Source of the DNA: Fabrea salina
Taxonomy: Eukaryota; Ciliophora; Heterotrichea; Heterotrichida; Fabreidae
Assembly: GCA_022984795.1 (NCBI GenBank)
Contig: JALIHJ010000028.1
Location: 1-64,000 of the forward strand
Length of the DNA stretch: 64,000 bases
Direction: 5' to 3'
Position 1 is the stretch's first letter. Each line of letters begins with the position of its first letter. Made by a program: the position numbers and the translations under genes. Below the pieces are notes generated by a model. The model ran no database searches. It had not been told where the DNA came from and worked only from the letters and a program-made list of their open reading frames with translations. Below are positions 28,446-37,880 of this stretch, one piece after another.

Positions 28446-31364
28446 ATGTTGAAGAAAATGCCTTTTAGTCTTCTACTTGCTGTAGTGGGAGTTTGGGCTG
28501 ACTGCTGGCAGTACAAGTGCCATGAAGGCGGTATTGACTGGGGAAATACCTGCATGGTCCCCCAGTCTGGAAAGTACCTTCTTCAGGTGTGTGAGTCAAA
28601 CCTTGCACCCTACTGTGATGTGACTCCAACCACCACCAAGAACTTCACTTGCACTCAAATGCCTAGGCCTGAAAACCAACTGGCCTACCCCGGAGAACCT
28701 TGTGTAAGGAGTTCTGATTGTTTGTCTGGTTTTTGTTTAAATGACATCTGCCTCGGAAGTGCCCTTGGCGAAAAGTGTTCTTCTCACAAGGACTGCAATG
28801 TTGGTCTTTACTGCGATCCCAAAGGCCTGTGTAGGTTCCAAAAAGCCCGTGGCATGCCATGCGAGTCAGAGTACGAGTGCCATAACGAACTCTCATGCAA
28901 CAGAACTATTTATGAAGGTGGCGCTTGTATACCCTACTTCAGCATTGAAAACGACCAACCTGTAGGAATGTGCGTTTCAAGGTTTACTGAGGGCTACAGC
29001 AACCTTTGTCAGTCTGGAACCTGCTTGCAAAATACTTACGCAGAGAACGGACCAGGCATTTGCAAAGCTCCTCTAACCACTTACGGAGGTTTCCCTAAAA
29101 AGTGTGAATCCAACTCTGATTGTTTGGGCAAAAATCCCAATGCCATTTTGGAGGGTGTTTGCAGCTGCGGAATGAGTCCTGAAGGAACTTCTTACTGCGA
29201 GGCATTTTCTGGAGACCCCCCTACTCTTGAGACAGCTGAGCTTCTTAAACAGCATTTTAACTCAAAGGGAATAACTAACTGCCACACTGAAAGGAGAAAT
29301 GACGGCTACTGCTTCACTCAAACTCTTCTTGCTCATGACTTTTACAACTACACCGAACAAAAACTCCTAGCAAGCAACACTCCTAGGTACCAAGATAACG
29401 ATGACTGCACCAAAGCTATTTACAACTCCAACTACTGGCATATAACCGAAGGAGACTTTTCTTGCAAAGCTTACAGGTGCGACAACTCTACTTCCTGGAA
29501 GGAAGGAGTGTGCGTTTCTTACATGGAAAGCATCAACACTTTTGGAATCCAAGAATGTTCCAATAACCAATACTGCGACTATGAACTCGCTGTTGCCAAC
29601 CAGTGGCTTAATGTGACCTGTGGAGGAACTATGCCTCAAAAAGAAGCCTACCCTGGAGAGCCTTGTGACCAAAGCACGCACTGTTTGCACAGCAGCTGCG
29701 TTTCTGGAACTTGTGAAGGAACTCCCCAAGGAAGTTCATGCGAAACTACCCAAGAGTGCAACCCTGGATTGTACTGCGACTTAGATCCTAACAATTCTAC
29801 TCTTAGCTTTGTGTGCCTTCCTTTAAAGGGATATGGAGAGCCTTGCAACTCAGAATTCCAGTGCAAAACTACTGCTGGTTGTGGGTATGCCAATGGCAGC
29901 AACGGCAAGATCTGCGTTGAGTACTTTACCCTTGAAGACTCCCACCCTGTAGAGTGTACTAAGTCTGGTGAAAACGACTTGTGCAAAAGTGGAACTTGCT
30001 ACAACGTTCCAGGAAAAAGTTTAGGTTACTGTACTTCTCCTCCTTCTTATGACGTGTTCCCTAAAGAGTGTAGGAGTTCAGGGGAGTGTTTGGCCCAGAA
30101 TGTTTTAGGAGAAGAGTTTGTGGGAGAGTGCAGTTGCGGGTACAACCCCCAAGCCAAGTCTTACTGTTCTCCCTTCTTGGCTGACGAAGCAGGAATGGCT
30201 TACTTCCAAGAAATTCAGTCTTACTTAACCAACCCTTCTATGGTTGTTTGCCAAACTACAAGACGCCACTCAGCTACTTGTGCTAAAATGGTTGCAGAGC
30301 AAATGAAAAGGAATCCCTTGGTTCCTTATATTAAAATCCTCAACTACACTAACTTTGCCAAATACATTGACAACGACCAATGTGTGAAAGATGTGTTTAC
30401 AGCAAACTTTTGGAACAACATACCTCCTCCTCCTCCCCCTGTTAACTTCAGTATGAGTGGTTTGGGTTCAGGTGCCACTTTTGCAGTTCAAATGCAGTTT
30501 GCGTTTTCAGAGAGCGTGATTGGTTCAGGAGTAATAGCTGGAGTTCCTTACTACTGTGCTGAAGACTCTTTGCAGAAGTCTAGAGATTGTGCACAACAGC
30601 CTTCTTCAATTGACCTTTCAGTGATCCAAAACGTTATAAGTGACTACGAAACTCGGAACTTAATAGACAGCACTAAAAACCTGACCAACACCAAAATGTG
30701 GGTGTTTGGAGGAATGGCTGACTTTAATACCTACATCAAAAGCGTGAAGCAGGTAGAAACCCTTGCAAAAATGTACTTGAATCCAAGCAACGTTGGTTCC
30801 ATGTTCAATGTTACAGCTGGACATGCATTCATTACTAGTGACTGGGGGACTTATTGTGCTTACTCTGGCTACCCCTTCATTAACAACTGCAACATTGACT
30901 CTGCAGGTGATATTCTTAGCTTCCTTTACGGAAACTTGAACCCAAAAGGCCCAGAAAGAAGTGAAAACGTCCACACTTTCAGTCAAAAAGCTTATGTAGC
31001 TGATGAAAATTGGGTTGAGTCTAGCATGGCTGATACCGGGTACATGTATCTTCCTAAGAGTTGCCAAAACCAAAAATGCTCAGTGCACGTGGTGTTCCAT
31101 GACTGCAACCAAGACCATGATTCTACTTCAGGCTCCGTAATTCATCACACTGGTTACAACGAGTGGGCTGAAACCAATAAAATGATCATTTTGTATCCAC
31201 AGGTCAAAATAACAGATGGATCTAACCCTGAAGCTTGTTGGGACTGGTGGGGTTACACTGACGAGAACTACGCCACCAAGCAGGGAGTCCAAATGAAGGC
31301 TGTTTACAACATGGTGCAGAACCTTCCTAAGCCCAACAACTCAGTTAAGTTAGTAGAGTTTTAA
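28446..31364 (+). CDS. Secreted protein: two Cys-rich modules plus a PHB-depolymerase-like domain lacking the nucleophile
   Basis: 972 residues. Start ATG 28446 (MLKKMPFSLLLAVVGVWADC), a clear signal peptide. Residues of about 19-330 and 330-640 are two copies of one Cys-rich module (YPGEPCVRSSDCLSGFC and YPGEPCDQSTHCLHSSC; GEKCSSHKDCNVGLYC and GSSCETTQECNPGLYC). After a poly-Pro linker, residues 665-972 resemble the fungal and bacterial extracellular PHB-depolymerase/esterase fold: AVQMQFAFSE, GSGVIAGVPYYCA, GHAFIT, PFINNCNIDSAGDIL, VHVVFHDC, CWDWWGY (931-937). The GxSxG site reads SGLGSGA (671-677), with Gly674 where the nucleophile is expected, while the candidate Asp and His remain. Probably an inactive binding protein. 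A truncated paralogue abuts the telomere (1185-1524). Confidence 0.85.
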   Translation: MLKKMPFSLLLAVVGVWADCWQYKCHEGGIDWGNTCMVPQSGKYLLQVCESNLAPYCDVTPTTTKNFTCTQMPRPENQLAYPGEPCVRSSDCLSGFCLNDICLGSALGEKCSSHKDCNVGLYCDPKGLCRFQKARGMPCESEYECHNELSCNRTIYEGGACIPYFSIENDQPVGMCVSRFTEGYSNLCQSGTCLQNTYAENGPGICKAPLTTYGGFPKKCESNSDCLGKNPNAILEGVCSCGMSPEGTSYCEAFSGDPPTLETAELLKQHFNSKGITNCHTERRNDGYCFTQTLLAHDFYNYTEQKLLASNTPRYQDNDDCTKAIYNSNYWHITEGDFSCKAYRCDNSTSWKEGVCVSYMESINTFGIQECSNNQYCDYELAVANQWLNVTCGGTMPQKEAYPGEPCDQSTHCLHSSCVSGTCEGTPQGSSCETTQECNPGLYCDLDPNNSTLSFVCLPLKGYGEPCNSEFQCKTTAGCGYANGSNGKICVEYFTLEDSHPVECTKSGENDLCKSGTCYNVPGKSLGYCTSPPSYDVFPKECRSSGECLAQNVLGEEFVGECSCGYNPQAKSYCSPFLADEAGMAYFQEIQSYLTNPSMVVCQTTRRHSATCAKMVAEQMKRNPLVPYIKILNYTNFAKYIDNDQCVKDVFTANFWNNIPPPPPPVNFSMSGLGSGATFAVQMQFAFSESVIGSGVIAGVPYYCAEDSLQKSRDCAQQPSSIDLSVIQNVISDYETRNLIDSTKNLTNTKMWVFGGMADFNTYIKSVKQVETLAKMYLNPSNVGSMFNVTAGHAFITSDWGTYCAYSGYPFINNCNIDSAGDILSFLYGNLNPKGPERSENVHTFSQKAYVADENWVESSMADTGYMYLPKSCQNQKCSVHVVFHDCNQDHDSTSGSVIHHTGYNEWAETNKMIILYPQVKITDGSNPEACWDWWGYTDENYATKQGVQMKAVYNMVQNLPKPNNSVKLVEF

Positions 31365-31382
31365 GTTAAGAATTCTGAGAAA

Positions 31383-32036
31383 ATGGACATCCCAGAAAAA
31401 GCAGTAGTGGTGTTGAGGCACGGCCAAAGTGCCAACAAAGTAAACCTCAACTTCCGGCCAGATTACTCGTGTTCTGACGACCCTTCTTTAACTGAACTGG
31501 GAAAAGAACAGGCCCAAAATTCATCTTTGTTGCTTTCAAACTTAATCCCCCCAAACAAGTCCATCAAAGTTGTTACCTCTCCTTTCCAACTTTGCTTAGA
31601 AACTGCTTATTTCCTTTCACAGAAGTTCCAACTCAAGCCAACACTTGACTACCAGTTCAGTGAGTTCTTGAATGACAGGGAGTACTTTGAGGACCCCCTG
31701 CCCAAACTTTCTCTAAACAGTTGCTTGTTTAACGTCCAAGAAGAATTCACACTCAAAGAACCCACCAAAACTCCCCAGTTCCCAGAGACTTATCAAGAGA
31801 TGGAAAAAAGAGTCACAGAAGCTCTTAAGCAAGCACTGGAAGAACTTGAAGAAGACGTGCTTGTGATAGTTACTCACTACTACGTTTTAGAAGTGCTTAC
31901 TTCCTACATGCTTGGCAGGCCTGAAAGGAACCTAGGAGACGGTTACTGTGCACTGACTTTAGCTACCTTTGAAAGCAATCAATTCAATGTCAAGGTAAAA
32001 GGAGACTATACTCACGCCCCTCAGTATATTCGTTGA
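31383..32036 (+). CDS. Histidine-phosphatase (phosphoglycerate-mutase-like) protein
   Basis: 217 residues. The RHG motif (VVLRHGQSANK, residues of about 10-20) holds the phospho-accepting His; a second core His lies in VIVTHYYVLEVL, and a Glu in the FSEFLNDREY region is a candidate acid. This is the compact histidine-phosphatase fold, as in phosphoglycerate mutase, SixA or ecdysteroid-phosphate phosphatases. The substrate cannot be told. Ends in TGA, one of the genes showing that TGA is a stop here. Same strand as the gene before it, 18 bp away. Confidence 0.85.
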   Translation: MDIPEKAVVVLRHGQSANKVNLNFRPDYSCSDDPSLTELGKEQAQNSSLLLSNLIPPNKSIKVVTSPFQLCLETAYFLSQKFQLKPTLDYQFSEFLNDREYFEDPLPKLSLNSCLFNVQEEFTLKEPTKTPQFPETYQEMEKRVTEALKQALEELEEDVLVIVTHYYVLEVLTSYMLGRPERNLGDGYCALTLATFESNQFNVKVKGDYTHAPQYIR

Positions 32037-32068
32037 ATTAATCTTTGTAAGTTATTTATTAAGGTAAG

Positions 32069-32485
32069 ATGGACCAAAGCCGAAACCAAAGTCCCACACT
32101 AGAAACCTTCAGAGACCCCCTCAAGCGAGAAGAGTACCACGAGTCAGCTAGTGTGAAACTACTTTACAAAAACCTTTCTCAAGCTGCAAATGAAGGAAAA
32201 AAAGTCCTTGACTCTTATAAGAGGAACTGCAACAGGTGCAAAAACGAACTTGAAGCTACTAGTTCTAGACTAAACACCTTACTTGACGAAACGACTCCTG
32301 AAATTAACAAACTTTTAGAAGGAGTGACTGAAAAACTGAGGAGTGAACTCATTGCACAACAGGCAGAAAACATGAAAATGAGAAGACAAATCCAAACTAT
32401 TTCTAAAGAAAACGAAGTGCTTACGAACCAGTCTGAAGAGTCCCAAGCTAGAGCCCAAAGAATTGAAAAGTGGTTAAATCAGTAA
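32069..32485 (+). CDS. Small coiled-coil protein
   Basis: 138 residues. After an unstructured start (MDQSRNQSPTLETFRDPLKR), almost all of the chain is predicted helix with heptads (LNTLLDETTPEINKLLEGV, KMRRQIQTISKENEVL). No family is recognised. Convergent with the kinase gene, 19 bp away. Confidence 0.65.
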   Translation: MDQSRNQSPTLETFRDPLKREEYHESASVKLLYKNLSQAANEGKKVLDSYKRNCNRCKNELEATSSRLNTLLDETTPEINKLLEGVTEKLRSELIAQQAENMKMRRQIQTISKENEVLTNQSEESQARAQRIEKWLNQ

Positions 32486-32504
32486 GACTACATAAGTTAA
32501 ATTA

Positions 32505-34799
32505 TTACCTAGCGAAGTTAAACTCTGCAACACAGTCAATGAACTCTTCTTCTTCTGGGTAGTCTTCGTCCACTAAGATGTTTCTGGACTCAGCTGGCAT
32601 TTCAGCAACTTCTTCTTCGTGCTCGTTCATTTGGATCCACCTGTGACCTAGTCTAGGAGGTCTTACTCTCTTTTTTTCAAGCTCTTCCCAGTCTATTCCC
32701 CTGAACCACACGTGTGCCTTCACTTGGCTCATTGTAGGGCGCTTGTTAGGGTCTTTGTTAAGCAGCTTGCGAATGAGGTCTTGGGCGTCAGCTTTGATAG
32801 TTTTGGGGAACTGCAGCATTCCTCTGCTGATGTTTTTGAAGAGTTCTTTAATGTTGTCGGAGTAGTAAGGAGGCATCCCCGAGAGCAACTCGTAAAGGAT
32901 TGCACCTATTCCGTAGACGTCGGCTGACTTTTCAGAACCTGACTTGCCAAGGAGCTCAGGTGCAAGGTAGGCAGGCGACCCGCAAAAAGACATAGCAGGG
33001 TTCAAGGGGTTAACGTTTTCTTTAGCCAAACCAAAGTCTGCAAGCCTTATATGTCCTGCTCTGTCCAGCAGGATGTTTTCAGGCTTCAAGTCTCGGTAAA
33101 CAATGTCTAGAGTGTGCAGGTACTCTAAGGCTAATATAGTTTCTGCTACGTAGAACCTTGCAACGCTTTCTGCAAACCTGGTTCTTTCTGAAAGGTGCAT
33201 CATTAAGTCTCCGTTGGGACAGTACTCCAGAGCCATGTAGAGGTTCCTACGGGTTTGGAAAGCATAGTCCATAGTGATGATGAAGGGGTGGCTAAGGTTC
33301 CTGAGGATCTTGCACTCGCCTATTGCGTATTTAAGCTGTTTGTGCTTTATAAGGGTTTCTTTGCTAAGCACTTTAAGTGCGTATACGCGGTTGGTGTCTT
33401 TTTTAACAGTTTTGTACACAACTCCGAAACTGCCACTTCCTAGTTCGTTCAGAACGTTGAAGCTTTTGAAGTTAACTACTTCTTTGGAAACAGACTCTTC
33501 TTCGTTATTCAAAAAAAACATGTCTTCTTTAGTTCCGACTTTAATGATTTCTTCTGGCTTTTGTTCGCCTGTGGGCAACAAAGCCATCCCTATTTTGTGG
33601 AGTTGGCAAAACTCAGTTCCTTGCTGGATCTTTTTGACCCAGTCGTTAGTAGTGCTTTCTTCCATGGTGTAGTACTTAAAGTTCCCTTGTTTGGATATAA
33701 TCACAAAGCACGCTGCGTTTGGGGCAGAGTAAATATTGCCTTTGGTAGTTTTGATGTCCCAAATGTCAATTAGCATCACAAAGTACTCAGGTTCTTCCAT
33801 GTTTTCAAAGTCTGCTTTGCTTTTGTAGCAGTTAAGCACTCCTTGTCCAAAGTTCAAGTTTAGGTAAACTTCTCTGTCGTGGATTACCAAACTTCCGGTG
33901 TAGTAAACCTCTCCAGAGTAGGAAGGAGCGTTAGCTTCGGGGTTGGAATCCACACCTCTTAGTTCCCTTTCGCCCATGTACTTAGGAATCATTTCTATGA
34001 TTTCTTGGCTTATGGAAATTTGCAAAGGAATGTCTCCTTGCTGGTCTGCTAGAGTCATAGACACTCCGTGGTCAAGCAACAGCTGCACTACAGGCACGTG
34101 GGCTCTTTTGCAGGCTTGGTGTAAAGGAGTTCCTTTGGTGTCAGTCATTTTGTTAGGTTGAATGCGGGGATGCTTAAGTAAAGCCCTTACGCACTCTAGG
34201 TGTCCATGGAAACTAGCTAAAAGTAACGGAGTCCATGAGTCGTAGCTTTCTCTGTTGCAGTTAGCTTGGCGGGCTACAAGGAGCTGCACAATGTTAGAGT
34301 GGCCGTGATGACAAGCAAAGTGCAAAGGAGTCCATCCGTTTTCGTCAGCTGAGCTAAGTAGGTCTTCTTCTTCGTCAACAGTTTTAGAACCTTCTTCTTT
34401 TTCGTATTCGCCTATGATTTTAAGCAGTCCAGACAGGCTTCCTTCCTTAATTTTTTCCACAATGATTCCCAGCCAATCCTTTCCGGGTGCTGCTTCTTGT
34501 TGGTCTTGGAAGCGTGACTTAGCTCTGTTGCGCATAGCAATCTCTTGGTCGCGTTCTGGAGTGTGGATGTCTAGCATCAAAAAGGCTCCTTCCACTACTC
34601 CGTAAGACTCTAGGGTGTAATCGTCACCCAGAAGCATTTCGTGTTCTTCTCGAAGCAAAAGGATCCTCAGGGCTTCTAGGGGCTGAGAGACCTGAGGTGA
34701 AATTTGCTCCTTTACTTTGGCTATGGTGTCAGTTGGTTCAGCTTCTAGTTTGAGTTCGGTACTTTCAGAGGAGTCTAATAGCTTGAATATTAACTGCAT
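32505..34799 (-). CDS. AGC-type protein kinase with ubiquitin-like, ankyrin and PH domains
   Basis: 764 residues. Order: ubiquitin-like fold (1-78; MQLIFKLLDSSESTEL, IAKVKEQI, LESYGVVEGAFLML); ankyrin repeats (about 150-275; GWTPLHFACHHGHSNIVQLL, TPLHQACKRAHVPVVQLLL); PH domain (about 295-400; YYTGSLVIHDREV...DWVKKIQQGTEF); kinase (about 448-705) with GSGSFG at 454-459, YALKVLSK, YRDLKPEN (catalytic D570), DFG (D588) and CGSPAYLAPE. The kinase is closest to the AKT/SGK/S6K group and all catalytic residues are present. PH suggests membrane lipid control; the ubiquitin-like and ankyrin parts suggest protein partners. The four-part combination is unusual. Confidence 0.9.
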   Translation of the reverse strand: MQLIFKLLDSSESTELKLEAEPTDTIAKVKEQISPQVSQPLEALRILLLREEHEMLLGDDYTLESYGVVEGAFLMLDIHTPERDQEIAMRNRAKSRFQDQQEAAPGKDWLGIIVEKIKEGSLSGLLKIIGEYEKEEGSKTVDEEEDLLSSADENGWTPLHFACHHGHSNIVQLLVARQANCNRESYDSWTPLLLASFHGHLECVRALLKHPRIQPNKMTDTKGTPLHQACKRAHVPVVQLLLDHGVSMTLADQQGDIPLQISISQEIIEMIPKYMGERELRGVDSNPEANAPSYSGEVYYTGSLVIHDREVYLNLNFGQGVLNCYKSKADFENMEEPEYFVMLIDIWDIKTTKGNIYSAPNAACFVIISKQGNFKYYTMEESTTNDWVKKIQQGTEFCQLHKIGMALLPTGEQKPEEIIKVGTKEDMFFLNNEEESVSKEVVNFKSFNVLNELGSGSFGVVYKTVKKDTNRVYALKVLSKETLIKHKQLKYAIGECKILRNLSHPFIITMDYAFQTRRNLYMALEYCPNGDLMMHLSERTRFAESVARFYVAETILALEYLHTLDIVYRDLKPENILLDRAGHIRLADFGLAKENVNPLNPAMSFCGSPAYLAPELLGKSGSEKSADVYGIGAILYELLSGMPPYYSDNIKELFKNISRGMLQFPKTIKADAQDLIRKLLNKDPNKRPTMSQVKAHVWFRGIDWEELEKKRVRPPRLGHRWIQMNEHEEEVAEMPAESRNILVDEDYPEEEEFIDCVAEFNFAR

Positions 34800-34964
34800 T
34801 TTATTTTCAACAAGGATAACTTAACATTAGGCACTTATAAATATAAATGGTGCAATGATGAAAGATTGTCACTACCAATGACTCTTGATTTCTTTTGTTT
34901 TCTGATCCACTTAAACTTAATAACTTAACTAGCGTAGCTTAGAACCTCACAGTCCCCATAATAA

Positions 34965-35213
34965 ATGGAAATCGATTTATTACATCCTGCGGCAGAGGAA
35001 GCAAGAAGGCAACACAAGAAAAAGAGATTAGTACAAAGCCCCAACAGTTACTTCATCGACATTAAGTGCCCTGGGTGTTACAGTTTGACTACAACTTACA
35101 GTCATGCACAAACAGTAATCAAGTGCGAAGGGTGTCAGTTCGTTCTTGCACAGCCTACAGGGGGGAAATGCAAGCTCACAGTTGGGTGTTCGTTCCGCAG
35201 AAAGCAGGATTAA
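34965..35213 (+). CDS. RPS27: Ribosomal protein eS27
   Basis: 82 residues, full length for the family. A C4 zinc ribbon, Cys35-x2-Cys38 (CPGC) and Cys54-x2-Cys57 (CEGC), with the typical [20 protein letters not shown] stretch. Small-subunit ribosomal protein. The ATG follows CATAATAA. The 165 bp between it and the kinase gene hold both promoters. Confidence 0.96.
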   Translation: MEIDLLHPAAEEARRQHKKKRLVQSPNSYFIDIKCPGCYSLTTTYSHAQTVIKCEGCQFVLAQPTGGKCKLTVGCSFRRKQD

Positions 35214-35275
35214 ATAAGTCTTATATTCTCTAAGCTTCTAGAGTTAATCTTAAGGTATTCCTAACCATTATATAA

Positions 35276-35797
35276 ATGCTGCGGCAAGCAATTAGAAACT
35301 ACACCTCCATATCTGGCTCCAAGGCAAGAATCATAGATAACTTCGACGTGCACTACCAGTGGATGAACCAAAACAAGCCAGCCCTGAGTTTGTTTTACTT
35401 CAAAAACAGTTGGAACCCAGAATGCTCCCGATCTCTTCAAAAAGACTTCCTTAAAATGATAGAACACGAACCCTTCGCAACCTTTGTAGTCAACTCGGAC
35501 TTGGGAGCTCAGGGCGAAAAGGTCAAGCGTTATTACTGCGTCAAGTACGAACCAACTTTCCTCTTTTTGTCCGACGGAATGGAAGTGCTTAGGGTTGTGG
35601 GCAGTGACTTGGAAGAACTAACCAAACAAATCAAAAGAGTAAAGGAGTTCAGAAGGAAGGTTAGTTCAAAACTCAACTTTGAACCTGGAGTTGATGTTTG
35701 GGAGAACTTCCACGATGAGTACATTCAGGAGTGGCATGAGTGGAGTAGACAGGAGTCCTGGGAGGGAGAAGGAACTATTATCTTTGATAGGAACTAA
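35276..35797 (+). CDS. Thioredoxin-like mitochondrial protein without a redox pair
   Basis: 173 residues. Basic, Ser/Thr-containing N-terminus (MLRQAIRNYTSISGSKARII), suggesting mitochondrial import. Residues of about 35-120 have a thioredoxin-fold pattern (ALSLFYFKNSWNPECSR, FATFVVNSD, KYEPTFLFLSDGMEVLRVVG), with WNPEC in place of WCGPC, so the N-terminal Cys is missing. The last 45 residues are acidic and Trp-rich (EWHEWSRQESWEGEG). Similar fold proteins serve as structural subunits in ciliate mitochondria; that role here is only a guess. Confidence 0.7.
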   Translation: MLRQAIRNYTSISGSKARIIDNFDVHYQWMNQNKPALSLFYFKNSWNPECSRSLQKDFLKMIEHEPFATFVVNSDLGAQGEKVKRYYCVKYEPTFLFLSDGMEVLRVVGSDLEELTKQIKRVKEFRRKVSSKLNFEPGVDVWENFHDEYIQEWHEWSRQESWEGEGTIIFDRN

Positions 35798-35830
35798 CTT
35801 AACAACTTAAAAGCTTACCAAGCTTAGTTA

Positions 35831-36013
35831 TTATAGAATCAAGTTAGATTCATACATGGTCAGTTTCAGGTTCTTCTCGTTCGGAGAAGTTGCAGAGTCA
35901 GCAAAACTTCCTTGCTCACTGCTGAACTTGAGGTTCTTCAAGTTAAGTTTCTTGTTTACTGCTATCATAGCAGTTTGTTGCTTATCGAGCTGTACACTTA
36001 GTTTGGCTCCCAT
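35831..36013 (-). CDS. Small protein with possible N-myristoylation signal
   Basis: 60 residues, MGAKLSVQLDKQQTAMIAVN, then a Lys/Ser-rich end. MGAKLS fits the myristoylation pattern (Gly2, small residue at 6). It fills an otherwise unexplained 440-bp gap between two plus-strand genes and has an ATG start with an AT-rich leader. No homologue is recognised; a chance frame cannot be excluded. Confidence 0.45.
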   Translation of the reverse strand: MGAKLSVQLDKQQTAMIAVNKKLNLKNLKFSSEQGSFADSATSPNEKNLKLTMYESNLIL

Positions 36014-36277
36014 GATTTCAAATTAAAATTATAATGCTCTCCCTAAAACCATCTTTTATCTTTAAGCATCTATAATACAGTGTGCTTAAAACAGCACTTT
36101 AAAATGAGTTATTAGCTAAAATTTAAAATTAATAACTCTTTTAGGAGTTTAAGGCATCTGGAAGTTTTGCTATAGAAAGTTATAAAAACTCAGTAAGCCT
36201 AAGGCAATTCAGCCTCAGCAAGTTAAAGAAGGACCTTGAATCTGCTCCAATTGACTCCATTTAACATTTATAAGTAT

Positions 36278-37855
36278 ATGAGCTCAAACCGCCGGTCTAC
36301 GCCTCGGTCAAGAATAGAAGAACTAAAAGCTCTAAGAAAGCCCAGGAAGAAAAGGCCTTCTACTTCACGTCACTCTGGCAAACTAAACAACTCAGCAAAT
36401 GTTTCGAGCTACGTCAAACAAGAAATTTCACCTAAATTTAGTGCGAAAACTACTTCGAAACAAGTAGTGCCTATGATTCCTGTTCAGCGACTACACACTC
36501 AACGCAACCCCCGCAGAAAGCCAAACCTGAACTTAACGAATCCTTCTTTGAACTCAACTCTAAATTCCTCTAGAAGACTTAACTTGAGCCAAAGAACTGT
36601 TGCTCCCCAGCCTCCTGAAAACCCCAAAAACGACAGTTTCACTAGATCTAACTACTCTGCTCCCCAGGAAACTCAGATGCCTCTTTCTGCACTAAGTGCT
36701 TTGAAAAAATTCAAGGAGCAACTTTCTGACTACGAAAAAGCTGAGATTCTGGACTACAAAGAAGTGTACTACATGGGGTTGCGTGTGCCAAAAGAAAAAC
36801 TAGGCAGTGGGCCTAACTTTGGGTTTGACGACGAAAAAGGCGACTACAAGTTGTACAAAGGAGACCACATTGCTTTTAGGTTTGAAATTAAAAAACTACT
36901 AGGAAAAGGGTCATTTGGACAAGTGTGTGAGTGCTTTGACCACAAGAAAAAAGAAACTGTAGCTATTAAAATCATTAAGAACCAAAAAAGGTTCGAACAC
37001 CAAGCAGGAGTTGAAATAAAGGTACTCCATGCCTTGAAATCACGTGACCCCAACGACACTAATAACGTTATCCACATGAAGAGTTACTTTATTTTCAGAA
37101 AGCACATATGCATAAGCTTTGAACTCTTAAACAGTAACTTGTACGACCTACTTAAACTCAACAAGTTCAAAGGACTTTCTCTTAACTTGCTCAGAAGGTT
37201 TGCTGTGCAAATACTCTTAGCTCTGAAGTACTGCCAAAAACTCAAAATAGTTCACTGCGACCTAAAACCAGAAAATATTTTACTTAAACAGCCAAATAAA
37301 TCAGGCATTAAAGTAATTGATTTTGGGTCAGCGTGCTTTGAGTCCGAAAAAGTTTATACTTACATCCAGTCTCGGTTCTACAGAGCTCCTGAAATAATAC
37401 TCGGAATAGAGTACACTACTGCAATAGACATGTGGTCTTTAGGCTGCATGCTTGCAGAACTGTACTTGGGCAAGCCACTTATGCCTGGAGAAAGCGAACA
37501 CGAACAACTACAACTTATCATGCAGTTAAGAGGTTTGCCTTCAGCTTGCTTACTGAGACAAGGCACTAGAATAAGGAACTTTTTTGCTGGAAACGAACCT
37601 AAACTCAAACCCAACTCAAATGGCAAGGTGCACCTTCCTGCAACTAAAAACCTAAAAGCGAGTTTAGGGTGCAAAGATGATAACTTTACTGACTTCGTGG
37701 ACAAGTGCTTAACTATGGACCCACAGCAAAGAATGACTCCGGAACAAGGCTTACAACATCCCTGGGTAGTAGAAGGTATGAAGAACAGCAGTTCCAAGTC
37801 TCCTCGAAAAGTTAAGCATATTCCCACAGTTAAGAATTTGATGTTTTCCAGCTAA
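36278..37855 (+). CDS. DYRK-family dual-specificity protein kinase
   Basis: 525 residues from the ATG at 36278 (MSSNRRSTPRSRIEEL). A disordered basic N-terminus is followed by a kinase from about residue 195: GKGSFGQV, VAIKIIKN, HCDLKPENILL, IDFGSACFE, the YTYIQSRFYRAPE activation loop with the DYRK Tyr-x-Tyr pair, and DMWSLGCMLAELYLG. All catalytic residues are present. DYRKs autophosphorylate the second Tyr of the loop while folding and then act on Ser/Thr; roles include cell-cycle and morphogenesis control. Convergent with the PKA-like gene, 25 bp away. Confidence 0.93.
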   Translation: MSSNRRSTPRSRIEELKALRKPRKKRPSTSRHSGKLNNSANVSSYVKQEISPKFSAKTTSKQVVPMIPVQRLHTQRNPRRKPNLNLTNPSLNSTLNSSRRLNLSQRTVAPQPPENPKNDSFTRSNYSAPQETQMPLSALSALKKFKEQLSDYEKAEILDYKEVYYMGLRVPKEKLGSGPNFGFDDEKGDYKLYKGDHIAFRFEIKKLLGKGSFGQVCECFDHKKKETVAIKIIKNQKRFEHQAGVEIKVLHALKSRDPNDTNNVIHMKSYFIFRKHICISFELLNSNLYDLLKLNKFKGLSLNLLRRFAVQILLALKYCQKLKIVHCDLKPENILLKQPNKSGIKVIDFGSACFESEKVYTYIQSRFYRAPEIILGIEYTTAIDMWSLGCMLAELYLGKPLMPGESEHEQLQLIMQLRGLPSACLLRQGTRIRNFFAGNEPKLKPNSNGKVHLPATKNLKASLGCKDDNFTDFVDKCLTMDPQQRMTPEQGLQHPWVVEGMKNSSSKSPRKVKHIPTVKNLMFSS

Positions 37856-37880
37856 ATTAAATGTAATTGAGTTACTTAAT

